Below are positions 26,493 to 35,713 of a DNA stretch of 64,000 bases, piece by piece. A program made the translations under genes and the position numbers. The DNA is from REEB95 sp035934995 (GTDB lineage: Bacteria > Pseudomonadota > Alphaproteobacteria > ATCC43930 > CGMCC-115725). The notes under the pieces are model-generated. The model searched no databases, had not been told where the DNA came from, and saw nothing but the letters and a program-made list of their open reading frames with translations. Position 1 is the first letter of the stretch, and each line of letters begins with the position of its first letter. The stretch lies in contig DASYXI010000007.1 of the NCBI GenBank assembly GCA_035934995.1, positions 108,900 through 172,899 of the forward strand, in the 5' to 3' direction.

Positions 26493-27427
26493 ACGACTGG
26501 CGTCAACAGCGGCTTGCCGGCGAAATGCGCCGCGAGGTTGTCCAGCATCAGCCGCCCCATGGCCAGCCGGGTCGCGTGTGTGGCGCTGCCGACATGCGGC
26601 GTTAGCACCACCGAATCGAGCCGCGTCAGCGCTTCGGGCACGCGCGGCTCATCCTCGAAGACGTCGAGTCCCGCCCCCGCCAGCTTATGGTCGGTCAAAG
26701 CGGCAATCAGCGCTGCCTGATCGACGACCGAACCGCGCGCGATGTTGATGATGGCGCCCTTGGCGCCGAGCGCCGCAATGATCCGCGCATCGACGAGATG
26801 TCGCGTCGCCGGCCCGCCGGGCACCGCAACGACCAAATAATCGACATCAACGGCCATCGCCGCGAGATCCGGGTAAAAACGATAAGGCCGCTCCGGTTTC
26901 GGCCGCGGCCCGTGATAGACGACCGTCATGTTCATCGCGGCAGCGCGCTTAGCGATCGCTGCGCCGATGCGGCCCATGCCCAAGACACCGAGCTTGGTTC
27001 CGCCGAGCCTGTTTTGCAGCGGCATCGACCCTTTGAGCCAGCCGCCATCGCGCACGTAACGGTCGGCGACGACCAGCCGCCGCGACACGGCAACCATCAA
27101 TCCGATCGCGAGATCGGCGACGTCGTCCGTGAGCACGCCGGGCGTATTGGTGACGCGGATGCCGCGCGCCTTCGCCGCGGCGAGATCGATGTGATCGAGA
27201 CCGATGCTCATCGACGCGACGATCTCGAGCCGCGGCAAGGTGTCCATCAAGCCCGCACCGACCTTGTTCGTGAAGGTCGCGACGCCGCGCACCTTGTCCT
27301 TGAGCGGCGCGAGAAAGGCGGCGCGGTCGGCCGCCTGGTACAGCGCGTGAACGGCATAGGTGGCCGTGAGCGCCTCCATCACCGGCGGATAAAACGCGCT
27401 GGCGGCGACGACATCGATTCGCTCCAT
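26489..27427 (-). CDS. D-isomer-specific 2-hydroxyacid dehydrogenase (glyoxylate/hydroxypyruvate reductase-like)
   Basis: NAD(P)-dependent dehydrogenase of 312 residues. The C-terminal Rossmann motif LGVLGMGRIGAAIAKR is followed by the conserved Arg in INIARGSVVDQAALI, the Glu in DVFEDEPRVPEAL and the His in LTPHVGSATH, i.e. the Arg-Glu-His catalytic set. Start at ATG 27427 (MERIDVVAASAFYPP); a longer upstream extension is not family-like. Reduction of glyoxylate or hydroxypyruvate is likely but the substrate is not fixed by the sequence. It is convergent with the broken hydroxyisobutyrate-dehydrogenase-like gene. Confidence 0.92.
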   Translation of the reverse strand: MERIDVVAASAFYPPVMEALTATYAVHALYQAADRAAFLAPLKDKVRGVATFTNKVGAGLMDTLPRLEIVASMSIGLDHIDLAAAKARGIRVTNTPGVLTDDVADLAIGLMVAVSRRLVVADRYVRDGGWLKGSMPLQNRLGGTKLGVLGMGRIGAAIAKRAAAMNMTVVYHGPRPKPERPYRFYPDLAAMAVDVDYLVVAVPGGPATRHLVDARIIAALGAKGAIINIARGSVVDQAALIAALTDHKLAGAGLDVFEDEPRVPEALTRLDSVVLTPHVGSATHATRLAMGRLMLDNLAAHFAGKPLLTPVV

Positions 27428-27628
27428 CGCGTCATCCTGCAAGGCACGCTTGCAGGGGTCAAACCGGCGGCGCCCGGCGCCCATCCGCTGCCGCTGTTAT
27501 CCCCAATAATCCACAGAGTCTTCTCATAATTATCTCAAGACGTTTTTAGCTTTCGCGATTGGATTGGACGGCGGGCGAAAGCGCGCCAATCCAGCCTTTT
27601 GGCGTGGCAAATCGTCTGGAACCGGAAG

Positions 27629-28399
27629 TCAGATGGACGCGACCAGATGGCCGCCATCGACCGGAATGATGACCCCGGTGATGTAGCGGCCGGCTGGTGA
27701 AACCAGCAGCAACAGCGCGCCGTCGAGGTCGGCGGCCATGCCGGTGCGGCCCAACGGAATCCGCGCCGTCACCGCCTGCCCCGCCTCGCTTTTCAGGAAC
27801 GCGCGATTCATGTCGGTCTCGAAATACCCCGGCGCCAACGCGTTGACGCCGATGTCGTGCCGCGCCAGTTCGAGCGCCAGCACGCGCGTCAGCTGCGCCA
27901 GACCTGCCTTGGCGATCGCGTATTCCGGCACGTTGCGCGCGGTGCGGAACGCCAGCAGCGACGCCAAGTTGACGATGCGACCGCCGCGCTTGTCGCCGAT
28001 GCGCCGCGCCGCGAACTCGCGCGCCACCAGCCAAGCGCCTTTGAGATTGGTATCGAGCACGCGGTCCCAATCCGCTTCGTCGTGTTCGAGCAGCGGCTTC
28101 GACACCGCGATGCCGGCGTTGTTGACCAGGATGTCGAGCGGACCGAGCGCCGTTTCCACGCGGTCGAACGCCGCCCGGACGCTTGCGGCCATCGTGACGT
28201 CGCCGGCAACCCCGATCGCACGCCGGCCCGTCGCCCGGGCGATTCCTGCCGCCGCTTTATCGAGCGCCGTGGCGTCGCGCGCCAGCAGCGCCACATCCGC
28301 GCCGGCTTCGGCAAGCACCCGCGCAAAGTGCAGCCCCAAGCCCCGCGAGGCGCCCGTCACTAGCGCGCGCTTGCCGGCGAGCGAGAAATCGGTGCTCAC
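27629..28399 (-). CDS. Short-chain dehydrogenase/reductase
   Basis: Classical SDR of 256 residues: cofactor motif TGASRGLGLHFA near residue 15, NNAGIAVSKP, catalytic SLLAFRTARNVPEYAIAKAG holding Ser and the YxxxK pair, and APGYFETDMNR. Start is GTG 28399, overlapping the upstream ligase stop by four bases (GTGA), so it is translated after the acyl-CoA ligase. The pairing with a ligase suggests a shared acyl-CoA or alcohol pathway. Substrate is not known. An open frame extending further upstream runs through the ligase gene. Confidence 0.92.
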   Translation of the reverse strand: MSTDFSLAGKRALVTGASRGLGLHFARVLAEAGADVALLARDATALDKAAAGIARATGRRAIGVAGDVTMAASVRAAFDRVETALGPLDILVNNAGIAVSKPLLEHDEADWDRVLDTNLKGAWLVAREFAARRIGDKRGGRIVNLASLLAFRTARNVPEYAIAKAGLAQLTRVLALELARHDIGVNALAPGYFETDMNRAFLKSEAGQAVTARIPLGRTGMAADLDGALLLLVSPAGRYITGVIIPVDGGHLVASI

Positions 28400-30024
28400 G
28401 GCGTCAGGCTCTTCGCCTGCTCGCGCAGGAGGTATTTCTGGATCTTGCCGGTGGAGGTTTTCGGCAGCGGGCCGAACACGACCGCGTGCGGCACCTTGAA
28501 ATGCGCCAAGTTGGCGCGGCAAAAGGCGACGACGTCATCGGCCGTCGCGGCCGCGCCGGGCTTGAGCGCAACGAACGCGCACGGCGTTTCGCCCCATTTC
28601 TCGTCCGGCCGTGCGACCACCGCCGCCTCCATCACCGCCGGATGCTTATAAAGCGCTTCTTCGACTTCGAGCGACGAAATGTTCTCGCCGCCCGAGATGA
28701 TGATGTCCTTGGCGCGGTCCTTGACCTCGATATAGCCGTCGGGATGGCGGACGGCGAGATCGCCGGTGTGGAACCAACCGTCGGCGAAGGCTTCCGCCGT
28801 CGCCTGCGGATTTTTGAGATAACCTTTCATCACGGTGTTGGCGCGCAGCACGATTTCGCCGATGACAGTGCCATCGGCCGGCACGTCGCGCAGTTCCCTG
28901 TCGACGACCCGCGCGCCGGCCAGCGTCGCGACTTCCATTCCCTGCCGCGCCATGCGTGCGGTGCGCTCCGCCAACGACAGCGCAGTCCACTCCTCCTGCT
29001 CGAAGCAGATGGTCGCCGGACCGTAGGACTCCGTCAGGCCGTAGCCGTGCGTCACCGAGAAGCCCAGCTTCTCCATGTTGGCGATGATGGTCGACGGCGG
29101 CGCGGCGCCGCCGGTCATCACCTTGACCGGATGATCGAGCCGGCGCTTGGCGCTTTCCGGCGCATAGGCCAGCAGGTTGAGCACGATCGGCGCGCCGCAG
29201 AGATGCGTGACGCGGTGTTGCTCGATCAGCGCAAAGATCATCGCCGGATCGACACGGCGCAGACAGACATGCGTACCGCAGGCTGCCGTCACCGCCCAGG
29301 TGTAGCACCAGCCGTTGCAATGGAACATCGGCAGCGTCCACAGATAAACGGTTTGCGGCGACAGGCCGAAATACAGCACGTCGCCGACCGCGTTCAGGAA
29401 CGCGCCGCGGTGGTGATAGACCACGCCCTTCGGATTGCCGGTCGTGCCCGACGTATAGTTGAGCGAATAGGCCTGCCACTCATCGTCAGGCAACGATATG
29501 TCCGCACCCGGATCGCCGGTCGCAAGGAAGGCTTCGTAATCCATCGTGCCCAGCTTTTCGCCGCCGCTGTACAGCGGATCGTCGATGTCGATCACCAGCG
29601 GCTTGCGCGCGGCCAATGCCAGCGCCTCCTTGATGGTCGGCGAGAATTCGCGATCGGTGATCAGGAGCTTGGTTTCGGCATGGCCGAAGATAAAGGCGAT
29701 GGTCTTGGCATCGAGCCGGTAATTGAGCGCGTTGAGTACCGCGCCGGCCATGGCGACGCCGTAATGCGCCTCAAGCATCGCCGGCACATTGGGCGCCATG
29801 ACCGAAACCGTGTCGCCTTTGCCGATACCGCGGGCGCGCAGCGCGCCGGCGAGCCGGCGGCAACGCATCAGCAACTCGCCATAGGTGATGACGCGATCGC
29901 CGTGAATTACCGCGGCCTTGTCGGGATAGATCGCAGCGGCACGAACGAGGAACGACACCGGCGTCAGCGGCGCACGATTCGCCGGGCCGCGCTGCAAGTG
30001 CGGTTCGTCGTAGATGCCCGACAT
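28396..30024 (-). CDS. Acyl-CoA synthetase / AMP-dependent ligase
   Basis: 542 residues of the ANL superfamily, activating a carboxylic acid to its CoA ester through an acyl-adenylate. Motifs: A3 SLNYTSGTTGNPKGVVYHH, A5 HGYGLTESYG, A7 WFHTGDLAVRHPDGYIEVKD, A8 KDIIISGGENIS, and the catalytic lysine near the C-terminus in KTSTGKIQKYLLR. The WTLPMFHCNGWC stretch is typical of the medium/long-chain and methylmercaptopropionate-type ligases. It is translationally coupled to the SDR. Chain length is undecided from sequence. Confidence 0.94.
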   Translation of the reverse strand: MSGIYDEPHLQRGPANRAPLTPVSFLVRAAAIYPDKAAVIHGDRVITYGELLMRCRRLAGALRARGIGKGDTVSVMAPNVPAMLEAHYGVAMAGAVLNALNYRLDAKTIAFIFGHAETKLLITDREFSPTIKEALALAARKPLVIDIDDPLYSGGEKLGTMDYEAFLATGDPGADISLPDDEWQAYSLNYTSGTTGNPKGVVYHHRGAFLNAVGDVLYFGLSPQTVYLWTLPMFHCNGWCYTWAVTAACGTHVCLRRVDPAMIFALIEQHRVTHLCGAPIVLNLLAYAPESAKRRLDHPVKVMTGGAAPPSTIIANMEKLGFSVTHGYGLTESYGPATICFEQEEWTALSLAERTARMARQGMEVATLAGARVVDRELRDVPADGTVIGEIVLRANTVMKGYLKNPQATAEAFADGWFHTGDLAVRHPDGYIEVKDRAKDIIISGGENISSLEVEEALYKHPAVMEAAVVARPDEKWGETPCAFVALKPGAAATADDVVAFCRANLAHFKVPHAVVFGPLPKTSTGKIQKYLLREQAKSLTP

Positions 30025-30169
30025 TTCCTTCCCCGCCCTAACCTTAAGCGGGTCCGCGACTGCCGCTCAAGATCGATGCGGCATGCGCAAAACCGCAGCG
30101 TTTCGGCACCCACCCAGCTTTAAACGCTAACGCGGGCCGTGAGACGTGTGCGTTGTGCTATGATGCGTC

Positions 30170-30814
30170 ATGCGCATCGATACCGTCGCCGACGTCATCT
30201 GCCCGTGGTGCTTTATCGGTAAGCACCGGCTCGAGGCCGCGCTGGCGCAGCGGCCGGCGATTGCGACCGAGATCACCTGGCGACCGTTCCAGCTCAATCC
30301 CGACATGCCGGCCGAAGGCATGTCGCGCGAGGCGTATCTCGCCGCCAAGTTCGGCGGCCAGGCCCATGCCAAGCGCATCAACCAGGCGGTGGTCGACGCC
30401 GGCGCGACCATCGGCATTCCGTTCGCGTTCGAAAAGATCGAGCGCACGCCCAACACGCTGACGGCCCATCGCCTGATCCGCTTTGCCCAGCGCACCGGCC
30501 GCGCCACGGAACTGGTCGATCGGCTGTTCGCTGCCTACTTTATTGAAGGCCGCGACATCGGCCACATCGACACGCTGGCGGCGATCGCCGGCGAAAGCGG
30601 CCTCGACGCGGCGGCGGCGCGCGACTTTCTCGCCGGCACGAGCGAACGCGCCGAAGTTTCGGCGGACGATGCCGGCGCGCGGCGCCTCGGCATCAATGCC
30701 GTGCCGTGTTTCATCTTCGACGGTCAGTATGCGATCTCCGGCGCGCAGGAGCCGCCGTTCTTCTTCCCGGTGTTCGACCTGGTGCAGAACGGTCCCAACC
30801 GCGCGGCCGGATAA
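30170..30814 (+). CDS. DsbA-family FrnE-like oxidoreductase
   Basis: 214 residues beginning MRIDTVADVICPWCFIGKHR with the redox motif CPWC at residues 11-14. It has no signal peptide, so it is cytoplasmic, like FrnE and 2-hydroxychromene-2-carboxylate isomerase relatives. The helical insert (RINQAVVDAGATIGI, NTLTAHRLIRFAQRTG) and the cis-proline block GINAVPCFIFDGQYAISGAQ are characteristic. Probably a thiol-disulphide oxidoreductase or protein-folding factor in stress. Start at ATG 30170. It is convergent with mfd, whose stop lies 4 bases beyond its own. Confidence 0.93.
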   Translation: MRIDTVADVICPWCFIGKHRLEAALAQRPAIATEITWRPFQLNPDMPAEGMSREAYLAAKFGGQAHAKRINQAVVDAGATIGIPFAFEKIERTPNTLTAHRLIRFAQRTGRATELVDRLFAAYFIEGRDIGHIDTLAAIAGESGLDAAAARDFLAGTSERAEVSADDAGARRLGINAVPCFIFDGQYAISGAQEPPFFFPVFDLVQNGPNRAAG

Positions 30815-30817
30815 GTC

Positions 30818-33800
30818 TCAGCCGTTCGCGGCGACCGGCTGCCGTCCCGCCGCAATCGCTTTCAGCTTCTCGAGCAGTTGGATCACGCCCTTGATGCGCG
30901 TGCGCGTATCGTCCCAATCGCGCACGATCACCAGGCGTTGATCCGGCCGCAATCGTGCGCTGCCGGCCTGGCTCGCGATCCAGCGCACCAGCGCCGCCGG
31001 ATCGGCGACGCTGCCGGCGTGGAAAGTGATCGCCGCGCCCTTGGGCCCGGCCTCGATCTTCTCGACGCCGGCCTCGCGGCACAGGCGCTTGATGGCGATG
31101 ATCTCGAGCAGATTCTCGACCTCGGCCGGCAGCTTGCCGAAACGGTCGATAAGCTCGGCGGCGAAGGCTTCGATCTCCTGCCGGTCGACCAGATTGGCGA
31201 TGCGACGATAGAGGCCAAGCCGCACGTTGAGATCGGCGACGTAATTCTCGGGAATCAGCACCGACGTGCCGATCGCGATCTGCGGCGTCCACTCGGCTTC
31301 GGCCTTGGCTTGATCGCCGCCCGTGCGCGCGGTGGCAATCGCCTCTTCAAGAAGATGCTGATAGAGCTCGACGCCGACTTCGCGGATGTGCCCCGACTGC
31401 TCCTCGCCCAGCAGATTGCCGGCGCCGCGAATATCAAGGTCGTGGCTTGCCAGCGTGAAGCCCGCGCCCAATTGGTCGAGCGTCTGCATGACTTCAAGCC
31501 GGCGTTCGGCCGTGGATGACAAAACCTTCCCCGGCGGCAACGTCAGATAGGCGTAGGCGCGGAGCTTACCGCGGCCGATGCGGCCGCGCAGCTGATAGAG
31601 CTGCGCCAGGCCGAACATGTCGGCCCGATGGATGATCAGCGTGTTGGCGGTCGGAATGTCGAGGCCGCTTTCGACGATGTCGGTGCACAGCAGCACGTCG
31701 AAGGCGCCGTCGTCGAATGCGGTCATCACCTTGTCGAGATGCGTCGGCGCCAATTGACCGTGCGCCACCGCCACGCGCGCTTCGGGCACCAGCTGCTTCA
31801 GCTCGTGCTCCACGTCGGCAATATCGGCGATGCGCGGCACGACGCAGAAGACCTGGCCGCCGCGATGCAGCTCCCGCGCGATGGCTTCGCGCACCACCAC
31901 CGGGTCCCAAGCCATGACGAAGGTGCGCACCGCCAGCCGATCTATCGGCGGCGTCGCGATGATGCTCATCTCGCGCACGCCGGCGAGCGCCATCTGCAAC
32001 GTGCGCGGAATCGGCGTCGCCGTCAGTGTCACGACATGAACGTTGGCCTTGAGCTTCTTCAGTCTCTCCTTTTGCGCCACGCCGAAATGCTGCTCCTCGT
32101 CGATCACCAGCAAGCCGAGCTGTCGGAACGCCACGCCCTTGCCGAGCAGCGAATGCGTGCCGATGACGATGTCGATGCGGCCTTCGGCCAGATCCTTCTT
32201 GATCTGCTCGGCGCGCTTTGGCGGCACGAAGCGCGAGAGCTGCTCGATCCGCACCTTCATGCCGGCGAAGCGGTTGACGAACGTGCGATAATGCTGGCGC
32301 GCCAACAACGTCGTCGGCACCACGAGCGCGACCTGTGTGCCGGCCATCACCGCGACGAAGGTGGCGCGGAGCGCCACTTCGGTCTTGCCGAAACCGACGT
32401 CACCGCAGATCAGGCGGTCGGTCGGTCGGCCTGATGAAAGATCGCCGAGCGTGTCGCGGATCGCCTTGTCCTGGTCGTCGGTCTCGGGATATGGGAAGCG
32501 CGCCGCGAATTCCTCGTACACGCCCTCGGGCGCCGCCATCGGCTCGCCTTCCTTGAGCTGACGGTCGGCCGCAAGCTGGATCAGCTCGCCGGCGATGTCG
32601 CGAATGCGGGCCTTGACCCGTGCCTTGCGCGACTGCCACGCGACACCGCCCAGGCGATCGAGCTGTGCCGCCGCGTCCTCGGAGCCATAGCGCGACAGCA
32701 CTTCGATGTTCTCGACTGGCACGAACAGCTTGTCGTCGCCGGCATAGATCAGCCGCAGGCAATCGTGCGGCGCGCCGGCAACATCGAGCGTGACAAGGCC
32801 GTCGTAACGACCGATGCCGTGGTCGGCATGGACGACGAGATCGCCGAGCGTCAGCGTCGCGACTTCGGCGACGAATTGATCGAGATTGGTGCGCCGACGC
32901 GACGGCCGCGCCAGACGGTCGCCGAGAATGTCCTGCTCGGTGATGAGCGTGCCGTCGCCGGCGACATAGCCGCGCTCCAACGGCAGCACCGCAAGCCCGG
33001 CATGGCCCTTCGGCAAATCAAGAAACCCCTGCCAGAATTCGACGAACGCCGGTTCGGCGATGCCGTGGTCCTTCATCACCGTTTTGAGGCGTTCGGCCGA
33101 GCCGGTGCTGTAAGCGACGATCAGCGTCTGCCGGCCGGCGGCGGCTTCAGCGTCAAGCTGCTGCCGCACGGCGTCGAACAGATTGACCTTGGGATCGGCG
33201 CGCGCCGCGCTGAAATCCGGCCCTGGCCGCGCGCCGGTATCGAACGCGGTGGCGCTTTCCGGCGCCACGAACGGCGACAGCTGCGCGACATGGCGGCCGG
33301 CGAGTTCCTTGGCCCATTCCGCATCGCCGAGATAAAGCCGCTCGGGCGGCAGCGGCCGATAGATCGGCGCCACGCCGAGCGCGCCACGCACAACGGGCGC
33401 AGTCTCGCGCGCGTTGTGGAAATCAGCGATGGCGACGATGCGCTCGCCGCGCACCTCTTCGGCCTGGTGATCGAGCGCAACGTCGGCGCCCGGCAGATAA
33501 TCGAAAAGCGTATCGAGGCTTTCGTAGAACAGCGGCAGAAAATGCTCCATGCCGGCATGCCGCCGGCCGGCGCTCACCGATTCATAGAGCGGATCGTTCT
33601 GCACGCCGGCGCCGAACACGTCGCGGTAACGCGAGCGGAAGCGCTCGATCACCGACTGGTCGAGAAGAACTTCGCTCATCGGCTTGAGTTCGGCGCGTTT
33701 GAGCGCGCCGGCGCTGCGCTGACTCAGCGGATCGAACGAGCGGATCGCTTCGAGCCGGTCGCCGAAGAAATCCAGCCGCAACGGTGCCGGTGCGCCCGAC

Positions 33801-34327
33801 GGATAGAGATCGACCAGGCCGCCGCGCACGGCATACTCGCCCGCTTCGCGCACGGTCTCGGCGCGATTGTAGCCGTTGCGTTCGAGAAAGGTCTTGAGCC
33901 GGTCGAGCGGCAAATCGGCGCCGCGATCCAGGATCAAAGTGCGCTCGGCAAAGAGCTTGCGCGGCGGCACGCGCTGGATGACGGCATTGATGGTCGTCAG
34001 AACGACGCGCGGGCCGGACGCGCCGTGCGCAAGCTCGGCCAGCACCGCAATGCGCCGCGACACGATCTCGGGATTAGGTGAGACGCGGTCGTAGGGCAGA
34101 CAGTCCCAGGCGGGGAACGTCCGCACTTCGATCTCGGGATGGAAGAAGCCCAACGCCGCGCGCATGCGCGCCATACGCCCATCGTCGCGGCCGACATGGA
34201 TCAGCGTGCGGCCCGTGCGGGCGACAATACCGCCGAGGACAAAGGCGTCGTGGCCTTCGGGCGCGTTGGCAAGCACGAGGCGCTCGTCGCGCGGCGGCGC
34301 CGAGAAGAAGGTGTCGAGCGCGCTCAC
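30818..34327 (-). CDS. mfd: Transcription-repair coupling factor Mfd
   Basis: 1169-residue superfamily-2 translocase that pushes stalled RNA polymerase off lesions and recruits UvrA. Order: UvrB-homology region (about 1-340), linker, RNA-polymerase-interacting CarD-like domain (LGDLVVHADHGIGRYDGLV, about 495), then helicase motifs with Walker A GDVGFGKTEVALRA near 645 and DEEQHFG near 745, motif QLRGRIGRG, and a C-terminal TRCF domain (about 1000-1169). Full length, no frameshift. It overlaps the sdhE stop by four bases. Together with uvrA and recG it completes the repair functions visible in the window. Confidence 0.98.
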   Translation of the reverse strand: MSALDTFFSAPPRDERLVLANAPEGHDAFVLGGIVARTGRTLIHVGRDDGRMARMRAALGFFHPEIEVRTFPAWDCLPYDRVSPNPEIVSRRIAVLAELAHGASGPRVVLTTINAVIQRVPPRKLFAERTLILDRGADLPLDRLKTFLERNGYNRAETVREAGEYAVRGGLVDLYPSGAPAPLRLDFFGDRLEAIRSFDPLSQRSAGALKRAELKPMSEVLLDQSVIERFRSRYRDVFGAGVQNDPLYESVSAGRRHAGMEHFLPLFYESLDTLFDYLPGADVALDHQAEEVRGERIVAIADFHNARETAPVVRGALGVAPIYRPLPPERLYLGDAEWAKELAGRHVAQLSPFVAPESATAFDTGARPGPDFSAARADPKVNLFDAVRQQLDAEAAAGRQTLIVAYSTGSAERLKTVMKDHGIAEPAFVEFWQGFLDLPKGHAGLAVLPLERGYVAGDGTLITEQDILGDRLARPSRRRTNLDQFVAEVATLTLGDLVVHADHGIGRYDGLVTLDVAGAPHDCLRLIYAGDDKLFVPVENIEVLSRYGSEDAAAQLDRLGGVAWQSRKARVKARIRDIAGELIQLAADRQLKEGEPMAAPEGVYEEFAARFPYPETDDQDKAIRDTLGDLSSGRPTDRLICGDVGFGKTEVALRATFVAVMAGTQVALVVPTTLLARQHYRTFVNRFAGMKVRIEQLSRFVPPKRAEQIKKDLAEGRIDIVIGTHSLLGKGVAFRQLGLLVIDEEQHFGVAQKERLKKLKANVHVVTLTATPIPRTLQMALAGVREMSIIATPPIDRLAVRTFVMAWDPVVVREAIARELHRGGQVFCVVPRIADIADVEHELKQLVPEARVAVAHGQLAPTHLDKVMTAFDDGAFDVLLCTDIVESGLDIPTANTLIIHRADMFGLAQLYQLRGRIGRGKLRAYAYLTLPPGKVLSSTAERRLEVMQTLDQLGAGFTLASHDLDIRGAGNLLGEEQSGHIREVGVELYQHLLEEAIATARTGGDQAKAEAEWTPQIAIGTSVLIPENYVADLNVRLGLYRRIANLVDRQEIEAFAAELIDRFGKLPAEVENLLEIIAIKRLCREAGVEKIEAGPKGAAITFHAGSVADPAALVRWIASQAGSARLRPDQRLVIVRDWDDTRTRIKGVIQLLEKLKAIAAGRQPVAANG

Positions 34328-34590
34328 GGCCGGAACCGGAAGGCGAGCAGCAGCCGCATCACCGTGCCGTCGCGTGTCGGTTTGACGCGGCCATAGATCC
34401 AGTCAAACAGCGTGTTGTCTTCCTCGGCGAGGACGGATTCGTATTCCGCCAGATCGGTTGGGCTGAAATTCGGCAAATAGGTATCCGCGAAAGCGCCCAG
34501 GAACAGGTCGCTTTCCTTGGTGCCGCGGTGGCGGCTTTGGTAGAGCAGCCGCTTGCGCTGCTTCTCCACCCCGTCTTCTTCCAATGCCAT
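34324..34590 (-). CDS. sdhE: Succinate dehydrogenase assembly factor SdhE (FAD flavinylation)
   Basis: 88 residues, DUF339/SDHAF2 family, which helps covalent FAD attachment to SdhA. The characteristic sequence KRLLYQSRHRGTKESDLFLG contains the conserved RGxxE surface motif, and LLAEEDNTLFDWIYG-type residues appear as VLAEEDNTLFDWIYG. Directly upstream of mfd with a four-base overlap (ATGA). Such sdhE-mfd linkage is frequent in alphaproteobacteria. Confidence 0.95.
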   Translation of the reverse strand: MALEEDGVEKQRKRLLYQSRHRGTKESDLFLGAFADTYLPNFSPTDLAEYESVLAEEDNTLFDWIYGRVKPTRDGTVMRLLLAFRFRP

Positions 34591-34723
34591 AGCGGGGCTA
34601 TCTCGGCGGCGATATTGACGCGAACGCCGCTTCTTGCAAGCACCAAAGACGCATCGGCCTATGCGGCGCCGGGATGACAGGTGATGTCACGCCTGTTAGA
34701 AAGCGACCGCAGGGAGGACGCGC

Positions 34724-35692
34724 ATGGCCGCCAAGCCGTACATCGTCGCGCTCGAAGAGCATTACCACGACCCGCAGATCCTCGCGGTCGCGCAATTCGA
34801 GGGCCGCGCCAATCCCGAACTGGCCAAGCGGCTCGACGATCTCGGCGATCTGCGCCTCAAGGAAATGGACGCGGCCGGCGTCGACTACCAGGTGCTGTCG
34901 CTCGGCGCGCCGGCGACCCAACGGCTTCCGGCGGATTCCGCCCTTCAACTCGCGCGCAGCGTCAATGACCGCCTCGCCGACGTGGTCAAGACGCATCCCA
35001 AGCGCTTCGGCGCCTTCGCGGCGCTGCCGACGACGACCGACGCCAAGCATGCTGCCGACGAGTTGGAACGCTGCGTCACCAAGCTCGGCTTCGTCGGCGC
35101 GATGATCCACGGTTTGTCGAACGGCGTGTTCCTCGACGACAAACGCTTCTGGCCGATCTTCGAACGCGCCCAGGCCTTGGACGTGCCGCTCTATTTCCAT
35201 CCCGCCAAGCCGCACCAGGCGCTGATCGACACCTATCTCAAGGACTATCTCGGCAAGCATCCGGCGCTTGCCAATGCCGCTTGGGGCTTCACCATCGAGA
35301 CCGCGACGCTCAGCGTGCGTCTGGTGTTGTCCGGCGTGCTCGACGCCTATCCCAAGGTAAAGCTCATCCTCGGGCATCTCGGCGAAGGCCTTCCCTTCTT
35401 CCTCTGGCGCGTCAACATGACGCTGGCGCGCGACGGCAAACACGCCGAAGGCTTCCGCGAGAAATTCCTGCGCAACTTCACCGTCACCACCAGCGGCTTC
35501 TTTTCCAGCAACGCACTCGACTATTGCATCAAGGAGATCGGGCTCGACCGCATCATGTTCTCGATCGACTATCCGTTCGTGCCCAATCCGCCCGGCACCA
35601 AGTGGGCGCTCGAGGAGCTGAAGCTGTCGGCCGCCGACAAGGAAAAGTTGCTCAACGGCAACGCCCGGCGGCTGTTGAAGCTCAAGGTCTGA
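34724..35692 (+). CDS. Amidohydrolase-2 (ACMSD-like decarboxylase) family protein
   Basis: 322-residue TIM-barrel metalloprotein. It begins MAAKPYIVALEEHYHDPQIL, has a metal-ligand region YFHPAKPHQ near residue 164, LILGHLGEGLPFFLWRVN near 220 and the Asp in IMFSIDYPF near 285; these match the family of aminocarboxymuconate-semialdehyde and gamma-resorcylate decarboxylases. The GGAGG of AGGGAGGACGC lies 7 bases upstream of the ATG. Substrate unknown, possibly an aromatic acid. It lies between the divergent sdhE and recG genes. Confidence 0.9.
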   Translation: MAAKPYIVALEEHYHDPQILAVAQFEGRANPELAKRLDDLGDLRLKEMDAAGVDYQVLSLGAPATQRLPADSALQLARSVNDRLADVVKTHPKRFGAFAALPTTTDAKHAADELERCVTKLGFVGAMIHGLSNGVFLDDKRFWPIFERAQALDVPLYFHPAKPHQALIDTYLKDYLGKHPALANAAWGFTIETATLSVRLVLSGVLDAYPKVKLILGHLGEGLPFFLWRVNMTLARDGKHAEGFREKFLRNFTVTTSGFFSSNALDYCIKEIGLDRIMFSIDYPFVPNPPGTKWALEELKLSAADKEKLLNGNARRLLKLKV

Positions 35693-35713
35693 GGCGCTTT
35701 CCGGCGGCAAGCG

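Noticed and set aside
27561..27592. Inverted repeat GGATTGG/CCAATCC after the SDR gene
   Set aside because: Seven-base stem without U-tract and with a large loop; terminator not supported.
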